A DNA stretch of 14,517 nucleotides from an uncultured Oscillospiraceae bacterium (GTDB taxonomy: Bacteria; Bacillota; Clostridia; Oscillospirales; Acutalibacteraceae), in contig CAJKJS010000010.1 in the NCBI GenBank assembly GCA_905200265.1, positions 1 through 14,517 of the forward strand, given 5' to 3'. The notes under the pieces were generated by a model that saw only the letters and a program-made list of their open reading frames with translations, was not told the DNA's origin and did not search any database. The translations under genes were made by a program, and so were the position numbers. Positions 8,155 to 14,517 of this stretch are shown here, one piece after another; the first letter of the stretch is position 1; each line of letters opens with the position of its first letter.

Positions 8155-8237
8155 GGCTCCTGCTGGGGTAACCCAGTAGAAGGCGTTTATATAAAGCGCC
8201 TCTTGGATGGCCGAACGGAAGTTATGTCATGCTTTCG
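8155..8237 (+). promoter_or_regulatory. Structured RNA between rpsL and rpsG, possible S7 control site
   Basis: Two adjacent hairpins, 8160-8167/8172-8179 (8 pairs, GUAA loop of the GNRA type) and 8181-8188/8194-8201 (8 pairs), are separated by one base. An outer helix closes them: 8155-8157 with 8210-8212 and 8058+100 (8158)-8159 with 8206-8207, with a two-base bulge. The result is a three-way junction. A third hairpin follows, 8216-8221 with 8232-8237. The rpsG ribosome binding site is 24 bases further on. In E. coli, S7 represses its own operon by binding the rpsL-rpsG junction; a similar role here is inference. No promoter of good quality was seen in the gap. Confidence 0.5.
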
Positions 8238-8275
8238 AGTACCTATGATATCATTCTTGTGAAGGAGGGAAGATT

Positions 8276-8746
8276 ATGCCGAGAAGAGGCAACATTGCAA
8301 AGCGCGACGTATTACCCGATCCGCTTTACAATTCCAAACTCGTAACCCGTTTGATCAACAATATCATGCTCGACGGTAAAAAGGGTGTGGCCCAGAAAAT
8401 CGTTTATGGTGCATTTGATATTGTCAGCGAAAAAACCGGTAAGGATCCCCTCGAGGTGTTTGAGCAGGCTATGGAAAATGTCATGCCCAGCCTCGAAGTA
8501 AAGGCTCGCCGTGTAGGCGGTGCTACCTACCAGGTTCCTATGGAAGTTCGCCCGGAGAGAAGACAGACCCTGGGTCTGCGCTGGATCTCCAACTACTCCA
8601 GACTGCGCAGCGAAAAGACCATGCGCGAAAGACTGGCTGCTGAAATCCTTGATGCAGTGAACGGTGTGGGCGGCGCAGCCAAGAAGTGCGACGATGTGCA
8701 CAAGATGGCTGAAGCTAACAAGGCGTTTGCGCATTTCAGATGGTAA
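8276..8746 (+). CDS. rpsG: 30S ribosomal protein S7
   Basis: S7 is a primary assembly protein that nucleates the head of the small subunit on the 3' major domain of 16S rRNA, near the E site. The protein has the usual 156 residues. It starts MPRRGNIAKRDVLPDPLYNS, has the conserved basic stretch around residues 76-96 (KARRVGGATYQVP), and ends AFAHFRW as in other Firmicutes. The ATG at 8276 follows AAGGAGG (8262-8268) by 7 bases. S7 is a known autorepressor in gammaproteobacteria, which makes the folded RNA upstream noteworthy. The gap to fusA is 42 bases and contains only a weak 5-pair hairpin (8751-8755 with 8761-8765). Confidence 0.98.
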   Translation: MPRRGNIAKRDVLPDPLYNSKLVTRLINNIMLDGKKGVAQKIVYGAFDIVSEKTGKDPLEVFEQAMENVMPSLEVKARRVGGATYQVPMEVRPERRQTLGLRWISNYSRLRSEKTMRERLAAEILDAVNGVGGAAKKCDDVHKMAEANKAFAHFRW

Positions 8747-8788
8747 TGATATCCGGTTAACGGATGGGACTAAAACAAGGAGGAAGCT

Positions 8789-10870
8789 ATGCCAAGACAG
8801 GTATCTCTGGAGAAAACCCGTAATATCGGCATCATGGCTCACATCGATGCTGGTAAAACCACGACCACCGAGCGTATCCTGTTTTACACCGGTGTAAACT
8901 ACAAAATCGGTGAAACGCACGATGGTGCTGCGACGATGGACTGGATGGCACAGGAGCAGGAGAGAGGTATCACGATCACTTCTGCTGCTACCACTTGCTT
9001 CTGGAAGAATCACAGAATCAACATCATCGACACCCCCGGCCACGTGGACTTCACGGTAGAAGTGCAGCGTTCGCTGCGCGTGCTGGATGGTTCGGTTACG
9101 GTATTCTGTGCAAAGGGCGGCGTAGAACCCCAGTCTGAAACCGTATGGCGTCAGGCTGAGGAATACAAAGTCCCGCGTATGGCGTATGTCAACAAGATGG
9201 ACATCATGGGCGCCGATTTCTATCGCGTCGTAAATATGATGAAAGAACGTCTGAAGTGCAACGCTGTGCCGATTCAGCTGCCCATCGGCAGTGAAGACAC
9301 CTTCCGCGGTGTGATCGACCTGGTCACTATGCGTGCGGAAGTGTACTATGATGATCTGGGCAAGGACATGCGCGACGAGGAAATCCCCGACGACATGAAG
9401 GAAATTGCCGAAAAATATCACACGGAACTGATTGAGCACGTGGTTGAACAGGACGAAGCTCTGATGGAAAAATACTTCGAAGGTGAAGAAATCACCGTCG
9501 ATGAAATCAAAGCAACGATCCGTAAGTCCACCATTGCCAACACCATGGTTCCTGTGACCTGCGGTACGTCTTACCGCAACAAGGGCGTTCAGAAGCTGCT
9601 GGATGCCATCGTGGACTATATGCCCGCTCCTACGGACGTTCCGGCTATCCGCGGTGTGAACCCGGATACGGAAGAAGAAGAAGAGCGCCATTCTTCGGAT
9701 GACGAACCCTTTGCCGCTCTGGCATTTAAGATCGCTACGGACCCCTTCGTTGGGAAACTGGCGTTCTTCCGCGTGTATTCCGGTACGGTGGAAGCCGGTA
9801 CGACGGTTTACAACTCGGTGAAAGATACGGATGAACGTCTGGGCCGTATTCTGCAGATGCATGCTAACCACCGTCAGGATATCCCCAAAGTATATGCGGG
9901 TGATATCGCAGCGGCCGTTGGTCTGAAGAACACCACTACGGGTGATACGCTCTGTGACGAAAAGCATCCGATTATTCTCGAATCCATGAAATTCCCGGAT
10001 CCGGTTATCCGTGTGGCCATTGAGCCCAAGACGAAAGCCGGTCAGGAAAAGATGGGTATTGCGCTGGCGAAACTGGCGGAAGAAGACCCCACCTTCAAGG
10101 CTTATACCGATGAAGAAACGGGCCAGACCATTATCGCTGGTATGGGCGAGCTGCATCTGGAAATCATCGTTGACCGTCTGCTGCGTGAATTCAAAGTAGA
10201 AGCCAACGTAGGTGCCCCGCAGGTTGCTTATAAAGAAACCGTTCGTAAACTGGCGGATGTGGACTACAAGTACAAGCGTCAGTCCGGCGGTAGCGGCCAG
10301 TATGGTCATGTTAAGATTAAAGTGGAACCCAACCCCGGCAAGGGCTACGAATTTGTCAATGCCGTACAGGGTGGCTCCATTCCGAAGGAATATATCCCCG
10401 CTGTTGACGCCGGTATCCAGGGCGCTATGCTCAGTGGTGTGCTGGCCGGTTATCCGGTTGTGGATGTAAAAGTCACGCTGTATGATGGTTCTTATCATGA
10501 AGTTGACTCCTCGGAAATGGCGTTTAAGATCGCCGGCTCCATTGCCTTCAAAGAGGCTATGAAGAAGGCTGATCCGGTTCTGCTTGAACCCATCATGAAG
10601 GTTGTCGTTGTTGTGCCCGATGAATACATGGGCGACGTTATCGGCGACCTGAACAGCCGTCGCGGCATGATCCTGGGCATGGATGCTGTAACCGGTGCCC
10701 AGCAGATCAACTCGGAAGTTCCGCTGAGCTCCATGTTCGGTTATGCCACCGACATGCGTTCTCGTACGCAGGGCCGCGGACAGTACGTGATGGAACCGGC
10801 TCATTATGCCGAAGTTCCGAAGTCCGTATCCGAAGAAATCATTTCCAAGCGCGCGAAAAAGTCGGAATAA
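8789..10870 (+). CDS. fusA: Elongation factor G
   Basis: EF-G is the cytoplasmic GTPase that drives ribosomal translocation and, with the recycling factor, splits terminated ribosomes. The protein is 693 residues, normal for the family. GTPase motifs are present in order: P-loop AHIDAGKT at 17-24, switch I RGITIT at 59-64, DTPGH at 81-85 and NKMD at 135-138. Domain IV has the family's GGSGQYGHV segment, and the C-terminus contains the usual RTQGRGQY stretch. I see nothing unusual for a canonical EF-G. The ATG at 8789 follows AAGGAGG (8777-8783) by 5 bases. It probably shares a transcript with rpsL and rpsG. The 104-base gap to tuf contains a promoter and no evident terminator. Confidence 0.98.
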   Translation: MPRQVSLEKTRNIGIMAHIDAGKTTTTERILFYTGVNYKIGETHDGAATMDWMAQEQERGITITSAATTCFWKNHRINIIDTPGHVDFTVEVQRSLRVLDGSVTVFCAKGGVEPQSETVWRQAEEYKVPRMAYVNKMDIMGADFYRVVNMMKERLKCNAVPIQLPIGSEDTFRGVIDLVTMRAEVYYDDLGKDMRDEEIPDDMKEIAEKYHTELIEHVVEQDEALMEKYFEGEEITVDEIKATIRKSTIANTMVPVTCGTSYRNKGVQKLLDAIVDYMPAPTDVPAIRGVNPDTEEEEERHSSDDEPFAALAFKIATDPFVGKLAFFRVYSGTVEAGTTVYNSVKDTDERLGRILQMHANHRQDIPKVYAGDIAAAVGLKNTTTGDTLCDEKHPIILESMKFPDPVIRVAIEPKTKAGQEKMGIALAKLAEEDPTFKAYTDEETGQTIIAGMGELHLEIIVDRLLREFKVEANVGAPQVAYKETVRKLADVDYKYKRQSGGSGQYGHVKIKVEPNPGKGYEFVNAVQGGSIPKEYIPAVDAGIQGAMLSGVLAGYPVVDVKVTLYDGSYHEVDSSEMAFKIAGSIAFKEAMKKADPVLLEPIMKVVVVVPDEYMGDVIGDLNSRRGMILGMDAVTGAQQINSEVPLSSMFGYATDMRSRTQGRGQYVMEPAHYAEVPKSVSEEIISKRAKKSE

Positions 10871-10894
10871 TCCCGTACTTTTTCTGGATTGCTC

Positions 10895-10923
10895 TTGATT
10901 TTCTTTCCGTAAGTTGATAAAAT
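10895..10923 (+). promoter_or_regulatory. Extended -10 promoter for tuf
   Basis: TTGATT (10895-10900) and TAAAAT (10918-10923) are 17 bases apart. TG at 10915-10916 sits one base before the hexamer, forming an extended -10. Transcription should start near 10930, leaving a 5' region of about 45 bases. This would allow EF-Tu, needed in large excess over EF-G, to be made beyond the operon read-through. The elements are seen; use in vivo is inferred. Confidence 0.7.
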
Positions 10924-10974
10924 TGATTTACCGACTGCGGAATTATGATTGCAAGAATAAGGAGGAACATTCCA

Positions 10975-12177
10975 ATGGCAAAGGAAAAATTCGAAAGAAA
11001 TAAACCCCATGTAAACATTGGTACCATTGGCCACGTTGACCACGGCAAAACCACCCTGACCGCTGCTATCACGAAAGTGCTGGCTATGCAGGGCGAAGCC
11101 GACTTCATGGACTATGCCAACATCGATAAGGCTCCTGAAGAAAGAGCTCGTGGTATCACAATCAACACCGCTCACGTAGAATATCAGACCGAAAAGCGTC
11201 ACTATGCTCACGTTGACTGCCCCGGCCACGCTGACTATGTAAAGAACATGATCACCGGTGCTGCTCAGATGGACGGCGCTATCCTGGTTGTGTCCGCTGC
11301 TGACGGCCCCATGCCTCAGACCCGTGAACACATCCTGCTGTCCCGTCAGGTAGGCGTGCCCTATATCGTTGTGTTCATGAACAAAGTTGACCAGGTTGAC
11401 GACGCTGAACTGCTGGATCTGGTTGAAATGGAAATTCGTGAACTGCTGAACGAATACGAATTCCCGGGCGACGACACCCCCATCATCAAGGGTTCCGCTC
11501 TGCAGGTGCTGGAATGCACCTCCACCGACCCCAACGCTCCTGAATACAAGTGCATTCATGAACTGATGGACGCCGTTGACAACTATATCCCCACCCCCGA
11601 ACGTAAAGCTGACCAGCCCTTCCTGATGCCTGTTGAAGACGTATTCACCATCACTGGCCGTGGTACTGTTGCTACCGGCCGTGTGGAACGTGGCGTGCTG
11701 AAGATGAGCGAAGAAGTTGAAATCGTTGGTCTGAGCGAAGAACGCCGCAAGACCGTTGTTACCGGCATCGAAATGTTCCGCAAACTGCTGGACTTCGCTG
11801 AAGCTGGCGATAACATTGGTGTTCTGTTGCGTGGTATTCAGAGAACTGAAATCGAACGTGGCCAGGTTCTGGCTAAGCCCGGCACCATTCATCCCCACAC
11901 CAAGTTCAAGGGCCAGGTATACGTTCTGACGAAGGATGAAGGCGGCCGTCATACCCCCTTCTTCAACAACTATCGTCCTCAGTTCTACTTCAGAACGACC
12001 GACGTTACCGGCGTTATCAGCCTGCCGGAAGGCACTGAAATGTGCATGCCCGGCGATAACGTTGTGATGGACGTTGAACTGATCACCCCCATCGCTATCG
12101 AAGTGGGCCTGCGTTTCGCTATCCGTGAAGGCGGCCGTACCGTTGGTTCCGGTGTTGTAACCGCTATCAACGAATAA
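10975..12177 (+). CDS. tuf: Elongation factor Tu
   Basis: EF-Tu carries aminoacyl-tRNA to the ribosome as a GTP complex. The protein is 400 residues, a few longer than in E. coli. GTPase motifs are the P-loop GHVDHGKT at 19-26, RGITI at 59-63, DCPGH at 81-85 and NKVD at 136-139. A small insertion near residues 181-193 is bounded by two cysteines. The ATG at 10975 follows AAGGAGG (10959-10965) by 9 bases and gives the family start MAKEKFERNKPHVNIGTIGH. An in-frame ATG at 10945 lies upstream of that site and is rejected. Codon choice is strongly biased, as expected for a very highly expressed gene. It has its own promoter and ends in a strong terminator, so it closes the translation operon. Confidence 0.98.
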   Translation: MAKEKFERNKPHVNIGTIGHVDHGKTTLTAAITKVLAMQGEADFMDYANIDKAPEERARGITINTAHVEYQTEKRHYAHVDCPGHADYVKNMITGAAQMDGAILVVSAADGPMPQTREHILLSRQVGVPYIVVFMNKVDQVDDAELLDLVEMEIRELLNEYEFPGDDTPIIKGSALQVLECTSTDPNAPEYKCIHELMDAVDNYIPTPERKADQPFLMPVEDVFTITGRGTVATGRVERGVLKMSEEVEIVGLSEERRKTVVTGIEMFRKLLDFAEAGDNIGVLLRGIQRTEIERGQVLAKPGTIHPHTKFKGQVYVLTKDEGGRHTPFFNNYRPQFYFRTTDVTGVISLPEGTEMCMPGDNVVMDVELITPIAIEVGLRFAIREGGRTVGSGVVTAINE

Positions 12178-12192
12178 TTTCATAGCTTTTCT

Positions 12193-12228
12193 AAGATACC
12201 GGTAGATTTTCTACCGGTATCTTTTTTT
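12193..12228 (+). terminator. Intrinsic terminator of tuf
   Basis: 12193-12206 pairs perfectly with 12210-12223 (14 pairs, three-base loop) and runs straight into a T-run ending at 12228. It starts 16 bases after the tuf stop and should end the str-type operon efficiently. The stem has A-run/T-run symmetry only at its base, so it mainly acts on the + strand. Confidence 0.93.
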
Positions 12229-12240
12229 GCACAAAAACCT

Positions 12241-12298
12241 TGGCATGCCATTTGTTCATTTCTGCTTATTTGTCTATAGACGACTGCATAATGGCATG
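12241..12298. repeat. Palindromes and inverted repeat upstream of metK
   Basis: This stretch holds a perfect 10-base palindrome TGGCATGCCA (12241-12250). A second, GTCTATAGAC (12272-12281), overlaps the proposed -35. A 9-base inverted repeat has arms CATGCCATT (12244-12252) and AATGGCATG (12290-12298), 37 bases apart, so TGGCATG also occurs as a direct repeat. The arms frame the second palindrome. This is what an operator region can look like, but no regulator is recognised. Confidence 0.5.
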
Positions 12299-12305
12299 AT
12301 ATACT
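12277..12305 (+). promoter_or_regulatory. Probable promoter of the metK-luxS unit
   Basis: TAGACG (12277-12282) and TATACT (12300-12305) are separated by 17 bases and match consensus at 4 and 5 positions. The predicted start near 12311-12313 lies about 9 bases before the first helix of the riboswitch, a normal distance. A competing -10, CATAAT at 12287-12292, has no good -35. Confidence 0.5.
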
Positions 12306-12320
12306 TATAAACAACTGAAT

Positions 12321-12430
12321 AATCTCCTTATCAAGAGTGGCGGAGGGAACAGGCCCTATGATGCCCGGCAACCTGCGGCAAAAGCTGTGTTGGTGCCAAT
12401 TCCTGCGGATAAAAACCGAGAGATGAGGTT
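12321..12430 (+). promoter_or_regulatory. SAM-I (S-box) riboswitch aptamer
   Basis: The RNA senses S-adenosylmethionine and switches off downstream genes when it is abundant. The S-box core is recognisable: CTTATCAAGAG at 12327-12337, GGAGGGA near 12342, GGCCC at 12352-12356, GGCAACC at 12367-12373, GGTGCC at 12392-12397 and GAGATGAG near the end. P1 pairs 12321-12326 with 12425-12430, and a short P4 pairs 12406-12408 with 12416-12418. The expression platform follows: a terminator at 12438-12470, and an antiterminator option in which 12412-12419 pairs with 12446-12453. It precedes metK, a classical S-box target, and through the operon also governs luxS. Confidence 0.96.
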
Positions 12431-12437
12431 CGTTTGT

Positions 12438-12470
12438 AACACCGTTCGGTTTTACCGGACGGTGTTTTTT
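12438..12470 (+). terminator. Riboswitch-controlled terminator in the metK leader
   Basis: 12438-12450 pairs with 12454-12466 (13 pairs including one G-U, loop of three T), followed by T to 12470. It lies 7 bases after the S-box P1 helix. The 3' part of the 5' arm and the loop (12446-12453) can instead pair with 12412-12419 inside the aptamer, so SAM binding should favour the terminator. Confidence 0.93.
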
Positions 12471-12497
12471 GTTGTAATAAAGGAGGAACACAAGAAA

Positions 12498-13688
12498 ATG
12501 GAAGAAAAACGTTATCTTTTTACCAGTGAATCCGTGACAGAAGGCCATCCTGATAAAGTTTGTGACCAGATTTCGGATGCGATTCTCGACGATATTTTGT
12601 CTAAAGACCCGGATGCTCATGTGGCCTGTGAAGTAACCGCTACGACGGGTTTGATCCATGTGATGGGTGAAATCAGCACGGAATGCTATTGCGACATTGA
12701 ATCGGTAGTTCGCAAGGTGGTTTGTGACATTGGTTACGATAATGCGGAATGCAGCTTTAATGGCCATACCTGTGGGTTGATCACGTCCATCGACATGCAA
12801 TCGCCGGATATTGCCATGGGTGTCAATGAATCGTTTGAAGTGAAAAACGGTGCAACCGATGCTGACGACCAGATTGGTGCCGGGGATCAGGGCATGATGT
12901 TTGGTTTTGCCTGTGATGAAACGCCGGAAAAAATGCCGTTGACAATCTCGTTATCTCATCGTTTGGCCAAAAAACTGGCAGAAGTGCGCAAATCGGGCGA
13001 GCTGACGTATCTGCGTCCCGATGGAAAAACGCAGGTGACGGTAGAATACCAGGGATATACCCCGGTTCGCATTGATACGGTGGTGGTATCCACGCAGCAT
13101 GATCCCGATGTCAGCTTGGAACAAATCCGCAAGGATATTTTGGAACATGTCATTCGTCCTGTTTGCCCGGAGAATCTGCTGGACGAAAACACCAAGTACT
13201 ATATTAACCCCACGGGCCGTTTTGTAGTGGGTGGTCCGGTAGGCGATTCCGGCTTGACAGGCCGCAAGATCATTGTAGACACCTACGGTGGTGTGGGACG
13301 CCACGGCGGCGGTGCTTTTTCGGGCAAGGACCCCACAAAAGTGGACCGTTCGGCAGCTTATGCGGCACGCTATGTGGCGAAAAATGTCGTGGCAGCGGGT
13401 CTGGCACGCCGGTGTGAAGTACAGCTGGCTTATGCTATCGGTGTGGCCCATCCCGTTTCGGTAATGGTGGATACCTTTGGTACCGGTACGGTCAGCGATA
13501 CGGTACTGGCGGAAGCTGTGAAAAAAGTATTTGATCTGCGTCCTACGGCGATTATCCGCGATTTGGATTTGCGGCGTCCGCAGTACCGCCCGCTGGCAGC
13601 TTATGGTCATATGGGGCGCGAAGATCTGGATGTGGCATGGGAAAAGACCGACCGTGTAGATGCTCTGCGCGCTGCGGTGGAGGCGTAA
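12498..13688 (+). CDS. metK: S-adenosylmethionine synthetase
   Basis: MetK makes S-adenosylmethionine from methionine and ATP, releasing phosphate and pyrophosphate; SAM is the main methyl donor of the cell. The protein is 396 residues, normal for the family. Active-site motifs are present: GHPDKVCDQ at 16-24 with H17, D19 and K20, GAGDQG at 127-132, and the phosphate-binding loop GGGAFSGKDPTKVDRS at 270-285. The ATG at 12498 follows AAAGGAGG (12479-12486) by 11 bases. The frame is open back through the riboswitch to 12387, but that start would place the switch and terminator inside the coding region, so it is rejected. Expression should fall when SAM is plentiful. luxS begins 7 bases after its stop. 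Confidence 0.98.
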   Translation: MEEKRYLFTSESVTEGHPDKVCDQISDAILDDILSKDPDAHVACEVTATTGLIHVMGEISTECYCDIESVVRKVVCDIGYDNAECSFNGHTCGLITSIDMQSPDIAMGVNESFEVKNGATDADDQIGAGDQGMMFGFACDETPEKMPLTISLSHRLAKKLAEVRKSGELTYLRPDGKTQVTVEYQGYTPVRIDTVVVSTQHDPDVSLEQIRKDILEHVIRPVCPENLLDENTKYYINPTGRFVVGGPVGDSGLTGRKIIVDTYGGVGRHGGGAFSGKDPTKVDRSAAYAARYVAKNVVAAGLARRCEVQLAYAIGVAHPVSVMVDTFGTGTVSDTVLAEAVKKVFDLRPTAIIRDLDLRRPQYRPLAAYGHMGREDLDVAWEKTDRVDALRAAVEA

Positions 13689-13695
13689 GAATCTG

Positions 13696-14178
13696 ATGGA
13701 GAAGATTGCCAGTTTTACGATTGATCATGATATTCTAACCCCCGGGCTATACCTTTCCCGGGTGGATGGGGACATAACGACATACGATTTGCGGTTTGTA
13801 AAACCGAATGTGCCCCCATATTTGCCGAATCCGGTCATGCATACCATTGAACACTTGTTTGCTACCCTGGCCCGTAATGAGGCGGGACTAAAAGAACGTG
13901 TCATTTATTTTGGACCCATGGGTTGCCGTACGGGCTTCTATTTCTTGGTGAGAGATAGCCGCCATGAAGAAGTGATCGACTTCGTACGCCGGGCTATGCA
14001 GCAAATTGCCCAGTGGGAAGGGATCATTCCTGGAGCCGAATATTCCTGGGAGTGTGGCAACTATAAGGAACATGATTTAGCTGAGGCCCGTACCTGGGCA
14101 GCAGCTTATGCGCAGGTGCTGGCCGAGTGGACGGTCGACCGTCTGACTTATCCCAAAGCAGAAAGCGTTCGTTCATAA
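13696..14178 (+). CDS. luxS: S-ribosylhomocysteine lyase (autoinducer-2 synthase)
   Basis: LuxS splits S-ribosylhomocysteine into homocysteine and 4,5-dihydroxy-2,3-pentanedione, the precursor of the signal autoinducer-2. The protein is 160 residues, typical in length. The metal site is complete: HTIEH with H49 and H53, and C120 in ECGNYKEHDL. E52, H11 and C77 match the catalytic or substrate positions known from B. subtilis LuxS. The ATG at 13696 gives the family start MEKIASFTIDH. GGAGG at 13679-13683 lies inside the last metK codons, 12 bases upstream, which suggests translational coupling. The nucleosidase that supplies its substrate (Pfs/MtnN) is not in this window. Sharing a riboswitch with metK ties signal production to SAM demand; whether it signals or only recycles cannot be told. 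Confidence 0.97.
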   Translation: MEKIASFTIDHDILTPGLYLSRVDGDITTYDLRFVKPNVPPYLPNPVMHTIEHLFATLARNEAGLKERVIYFGPMGCRTGFYFLVRDSRHEEVIDFVRRAMQQIAQWEGIIPGAEYSWECGNYKEHDLAEARTWAAAYAQVLAEWTVDRLTYPKAESVRS

Positions 14179-14193
14179 GAAAGCTCTTATTTC

Positions 14194-14224
14194 ATCCGCC
14201 CGGTATATCCGGGCGGATTTTCTT
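14194..14224 (+). terminator. Intrinsic terminator of the metK-luxS unit
   Basis: 14194-14203 pairs perfectly with 14209-14218 (10 pairs, GC-rich, five-base loop), followed by TTTTCTT to 14224. It begins 16 bases after the luxS stop, so the next gene should be transcribed separately. Confidence 0.92.
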
Positions 14225-14239
14225 ATGCGCAGTTTTGCA

Positions 14240-14268
14240 TTCCTCTGCATACGATAAAAGCAGAGGAG
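14240..14268 (+). promoter_or_regulatory. Hairpin covering part of the next ribosome binding site
   Basis: 14240-14248 can pair with 14260-14268 in 9 pairs, one of them G-U, around an 11-base loop. The 3' arm includes GGAG (14265-14268) of the GGAGG that serves the gene at 14277. In the folded RNA this site would be partly hidden. I found no convincing promoter between the luxS terminator and the gene. Confidence 0.45.
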
Positions 14269-14276
14269 GGGGTCTT

Positions 14277-14517
14277 ATGGACTGGATTGGTGGCGTTTTG
14301 CTCACATTTTTCTTGCTACTAGGTGTTTTGGTTGGATTGAGGCAAGCCATGCACTGGCTGTTTGACCGGCCACTGGAAAATGTAGTGTGGGTGCCGGTTT
14401 CCTTTCAGGGTCATGTCGAAAATGCCGAAATGCAATTGCGTCAAGCCGTTCATCGCTTGCAAACGTGGCCGGGGGACAAAGTCCTATTGTGTATTGACTG
14501 TGGCATGGACGAAGAAA
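14277..14517 (+). CDS. Unrecognised membrane-anchored protein, 3' end outside window
   Basis: Eighty codons are present and the frame is open at the window edge. The start ATG at 14277 follows GGAGG (14265-14269) by 7 bases. Residues 4-21 (IGGVLLTFFLLLGVLVGL) form one hydrophobic segment, best read as a membrane anchor or uncleaved signal. A polar, probably soluble part follows. It contains VWVPVSF, then an amphipathic stretch with ENAEMQLRQAVHRL, then a hydrophobic strand ending CIDCGMDEE. This order faintly resembles the start of a GT-A glycosyltransferase fold, where a strand ends in a D-x-G-S-x-D-E motif. That is a resemblance only, and I assign no function. It is separated from luxS by a terminator, so a link to the methyl cycle is not implied. 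Confidence 0.75.
   Translation, partial: MDWIGGVLLTFFLLLGVLVGLRQAMHWLFDRPLENVVWVPVSFQGHVENAEMQLRQAVHRLQTWPGDKVLLCIDCGMDEE

Noticed and set aside
8150..8156. CACGGTG shared with a conserved part of 16S rRNA in the S7-binding domain
   Set aside because: A seven-base match between two regions of this size is expected by chance about half the time, so it is not evidence of rRNA mimicry on its own.
8138..8166. TTGACT at 8138-8143 as a promoter for rpsG
   Set aside because: No -10-like sequence lies 16-18 bases downstream; the region there is the GNRA hairpin.
8245..8254. Perfect 10-base palindrome ATGATATCAT before rpsG
   Set aside because: It is AT-rich, has no spacing or partner that suggests a function, and could arise by chance.
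10945..10974. ATG at 10945 as the tuf start
   Set aside because: The strong ribosome binding site at 10959-10965 lies downstream of it, and EF-Tu starts at the ATG at 10975.
12387..12497. Longer metK N-terminus starting at 12387
   Set aside because: It would be translated from the S-box aptamer and its terminator. The family N-terminus and the AAAGGAGG site both point to 12498.
13660..13695. Longer luxS N-terminus starting at 13660
   Set aside because: It overlaps the end of metK in another frame and adds residues absent from LuxS. The ATG at 13696 gives the family start.

Overview
The window looks like the chromosome of a Gram-positive anaerobe of the Bacillota (Firmicutes), class Clostridia. 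It probably belongs near the Ruminococcaceae/Oscillospiraceae (Faecalibacterium/Subdoligranulum-like), but the genus is not certain. The basis is gene order, the extended Firmicutes-type S12 N-terminus, a short RpoC without large lineage insertions, strong AAGGAGG-type ribosome binding sites and a SAM-I (S-box) riboswitch. This placement rests on remembered family resemblance, not on a search. All genes lie on the + strand.

Region 1 (about 1-7486) holds the RNA polymerase genes rpoB and rpoC, 17 bases apart. Region 2 (7487-12228) is a str-type translation operon: rpsL (S12), rpsG (S7), fusA (EF-G) and tuf (EF-Tu). A consensus promoter starts inside the last codons of rpoC and feeds a 5' leader of about 180 bases before rpsL. 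A second structured RNA lies between rpsL and rpsG. tuf has its own extended -10 promoter and ends in a very strong terminator.

Region 3 (12229-14224) is a sulfur/methyl-cycle unit. A probable promoter with several palindromes is followed by a SAM-I riboswitch with its terminator, then metK (SAM synthetase) and luxS (S-ribosylhomocysteine lyase), then a second strong terminator. MetK makes SAM, and LuxS recycles the homocysteine half of the by-product and makes the autoinducer-2 precursor. Both are therefore under the same SAM-sensing switch.

Region 4 (14225-14517) starts an unrecognised protein with one N-terminal membrane segment. It runs off the window, and its ribosome binding site is partly buried in a hairpin.

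The genes are conserved housekeeping genes with intact key residues. The observations most worth pursuing are in the non-coding DNA: the rpsL leader, the rpsL-rpsG junction RNA, the palindromes before metK and the hairpin before the last gene. I saw no mobile element, CRISPR array, tRNA or rRNA.
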